DNA of 32,666 nt, from the NCBI GenBank assembly GCA_020073115.1, contig JAIQFU010000004.1, positions 25,007-57,672 of the forward strand, given 5' to 3'. Below the pieces are notes generated by a model, which was not told the origin of the DNA, did no database searches, and saw only the letters and a list, made by a program, of their open reading frames with translations. Position numbers and translations under genes: made by a program. Positions 31,451 through 32,666 of this stretch are shown here, piece after piece. The stretch is from Terriglobia bacterium (lineage in GTDB: Bacteria; Acidobacteriota; Terriglobia; Bryobacterales; Bryobacteraceae). Positions within the stretch are counted from its first letter, which is position 1. The number at the start of each line of letters is the position of its first letter.

Positions 31451-31515
31451 ACGATCTCCTCTCCGTGCGGATGGGAAATAGGATATTATCACCTTTTCCG
31501 CACCGGAGATAACCC
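31451..31515. promoter_or_regulatory. Divergent promoter region
   Basis: This 65-nt gap separates the DUF362 gene (left) and the DUF6599 gene (right). Its only AT-rich patch, GGATATTATC (31481-31490), offers TATTAT on the plus strand and GATAAT on the minus strand as possible -10 boxes. Each start has a GGAG-type ribosome binding site. No convincing -35 is seen for either direction. Confidence 0.4.
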
Positions 31516-32352
31516 ATGAACCGCCTTGTAATCCTTCTCTTCCTCCCGGCCTGTTTTGTGGCGCCCGCACAGGACAAAACCCCGGCTCCCTCTTGCGCCC
31601 TCGTCGCAGGCTGGACACAGGCCGGCCAGCCCCGGACGTACACCGCCGATAACCTGTTCGAATACATGGACGGCAACGCCGAAGGCTACATCCAGTACAA
31701 CTTCCAGGAAATGCGGGGCGTCACCTGCAAGAAGGGGGAGACCACTTTCGTAGTAGACATATCCGACATGAGCGATCCCGACTTCGCTTACGGCCTGTTC
31801 ACCTCAAACCGGGACCTCCGGCAGCCGGCCTACAAAGTGGGGGCGGGCGGGCAGATTGTGCCCCGCCGGCTGATCTTCGCCAAGGGCCAGTACTACGTGG
31901 AGATCGCCGCCAACCCGGAGGGCGACTACACCGCCGTGTTGCAGCAATGGGCCGCCGCGCTGGAGAAGGCCGTACCCGGCGGCAATTCCGTTCCTCCGGC
32001 CCTGGCGTGGTTCCCCCCGGAGAAGCAGCAGACGCTCAGGCTGGTTCCGGAAAGCGTCCTGGGTTTGCGGATTCTGAAGCGCGGCTACATGGCGCAGTAC
32101 GATTTCGGCAAAGCCTTCGTGGTGTTCGAGGATACGCCGGCCTCGGCGGCGGACGTGATGCAGAAGCTGAAGGCGCGTTTCGGCGAGACCACCCCGGCCA
32201 AAGTAGCGGATGAAGCCTTCCAGGCCACGGACAAGTACCTCGGCCGCATGTGCGTATTCCGCAAAGGCCGCTACATCGCGGGATACGCCGTCACGGCCGA
32301 AAACATGGACCCGGTAGCGCCGTCGGTTCAGTTGGCGGCGAAGATACAGTAA
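31516..32352 (+). CDS. DUF6599-family exported protein
   Basis: 278 residues from ATG 31516 with GGAG 9 nt upstream. The signal peptide is MNRLVILLFLPACFVAPAQ. NLFEYMDGNAEGYIQYNFQE (about 50-69) is the conserved opening of DUF6599 proteins, followed by alternating strands (VVDISDMSDPDFAYGLFTS, RRLIFAKGQYYVEIAA) and a second half (about 160-278) that repeats the same fold, with LKRGYMAQYDFGKAFVVFED. The function of the family is unknown; members are periplasmic and common in Acidobacteriota and Verrucomicrobia. The last 30 or so codons plus the downstream region form the first unit of a tandem repeat that continues past the gene. Confidence 0.8.
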   Translation: MNRLVILLFLPACFVAPAQDKTPAPSCALVAGWTQAGQPRTYTADNLFEYMDGNAEGYIQYNFQEMRGVTCKKGETTFVVDISDMSDPDFAYGLFTSNRDLRQPAYKVGAGGQIVPRRLIFAKGQYYVEIAANPEGDYTAVLQQWAAALEKAVPGGNSVPPALAWFPPEKQQTLRLVPESVLGLRILKRGYMAQYDFGKAFVVFEDTPASAADVMQKLKARFGETTPAKVADEAFQATDKYLGRMCVFRKGRYIAGYAVTAENMDPVAPSVQLAAKIQ

Positions 32353-32368
32353 CCGATCTTGGGCCGCA

Positions 32369-32415
32369 CACGTGGCGTGAACATTCCTGTTCGCCGTGTC
32401 GACATTCGTGTCGAC
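32369..32415. repeat. Two-hairpin chain inside the tandem unit
   Basis: GAACA (32379-32383) TTCC TGTTC (32388-32392), then GTCGACA (32398-32404) TTCG TGTCGAC (32409-32415), the latter a perfect 7-bp stem with a TTCG tetraloop. The same chain recurs 173 nt later, where one base change (A to C) shortens the second stem. The first 33 bases match 20261-20293 with two differences. Confidence 0.75.
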
Positions 32416-32429
32416 ATCCGGCCCCGCGG

Positions 32430-32525
32430 TTCCACAAAGCCCGCTACATCGCGGGATACGCCGTCACGGCCGAAGGCATGGACCCGGTAGCGCCGTCGGT
32501 TCAGTTCGCGGCGAAGATACCGTAA
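32430..32525 (+). pseudogene. Duplicated C-terminal fragment of the DUF6599 gene
   Basis: Unit 2 of the tandem repeat re-encodes the last 30 or so residues of the DUF6599 protein (HKARYIAGYAVTAEGMDP and following, stop at 32523-32525). It has no start of its own and is out of frame with the parent gene. It is a by-product of the tandem duplication rather than a working gene. Confidence 0.7.
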
Positions 32526-32666
32526 CCGATCTTGGGCCGCAGACGTGGCGTGAACATTCCTGTTCGCCGTGTCGACATTCGTGTCGCCATCCGGCCCCGC
32601 GGTTCCACAAAGCCCGCTACATCGCGGGATACGCCGTCACGGCCGAAGGCATGGACCCGGTAGCGC

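Larger units (their letters stand above)
32257..32666. repeat. 173-bp tandem repeat including a gene 3' end
   Basis: Unit 1 is 32257-32429, unit 2 is 32430-32602 and unit 3 starts at 32603 and is cut by the window edge. Each unit holds the codons for RYIAGYAVTAE...PSVQ.AAKI and a stop, then a hairpin chain. Units 1 and 2 differ at about eight bases with no gaps; the visible 64 bases of unit 3 are identical to unit 2. Because 173 is not a multiple of three, only unit 1 is in frame with the gene. This also accounts for the whole gene-free stretch 32353-32666; no other gene is seen there. Confidence 0.9.

Noticed and set aside
32250-32525. 91-codon frame in the tandem repeat
   Set aside because: It is the duplicated gene end read in a shifted frame; no start context.
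32257-32666. CRISPR array
   Set aside because: The repeats are 173 bp, directly joined and include coding sequence; there are no spacers and no cas genes.

Overview
The window is GC-rich, gene-dense bacterial DNA. Its gene content points to the phylum Acidobacteriota, most likely a Solibacter/Bryobacter-like lineage (inference from gene families; no rRNA or marker gene is present). The basis is two Oar-like TonB-dependent receptors with N-terminal carboxypeptidase-regulatory domains, two CRTAC1-type (FG-GAP/ASPIC-UnbV) proteins, PD40 propeller and TPR proteins, a DUF1080 protein, a PIG-L multidomain protein, PEP-CTERM proteins and Tat-exported enzymes. Most products carry export signals, so the window is largely about the cell envelope and periplasm.

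Layout. 1-3.2 kb: the 3' part of a TolB/PD40 propeller gene faces a carboxypeptidase-regulatory repeat protein. 3.2-11.3 kb: a CRTAC1 protein diverges from a TonB-dependent receptor, which is followed by a large PIG-L/LmbE-type deacetylase fused to NEW3-like and GATase-like domains. 11.3-12.9 kb: two PEP-CTERM proteins in tandem. 13.0-18.3 kb: a minus-strand operon of ABC ATPase, FtsX-type permease, LolA-like periplasmic protein and DUF1302-like outer-membrane barrel, which together could form one trans-envelope route. 18.4-19.3 kb: three small membrane-associated proteins resembling the YqjD/YqjE/DUF3618 trio. 19.4-25.4 kb: a DUF1080 protein, a propeller-TPR protein with a CxxCH haem motif, a TPR protein and a second CRTAC1 lipoprotein. 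25.4-32.7 kb: a second TonB-dependent receptor with a clear terminator, a Tat-exported enolase-superfamily enzyme co-directional with a Tat-exported DUF362 protein, and a divergent DUF6599 protein.

The most unusual signal is between the genes. Almost every junction holds a compact inverted repeat. One family, with GTACCGCC ends and a 7-bp stem that shows compensatory changes between copies, sits 0-4 nt from the stop codons of three genes and supplies the last 12 codons of a fourth. A second type is a chain of short hairpins with 4-6 nt loops (TTCG, GAAA, CGAA, TGAG). At the right edge a 173-bp unit, made of the last codons of the DUF6599 gene plus such hairpins, is tandemly repeated at least 2.3 times and runs out of the window. 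No tRNA, rRNA, CRISPR array, transposase or phage gene was seen.
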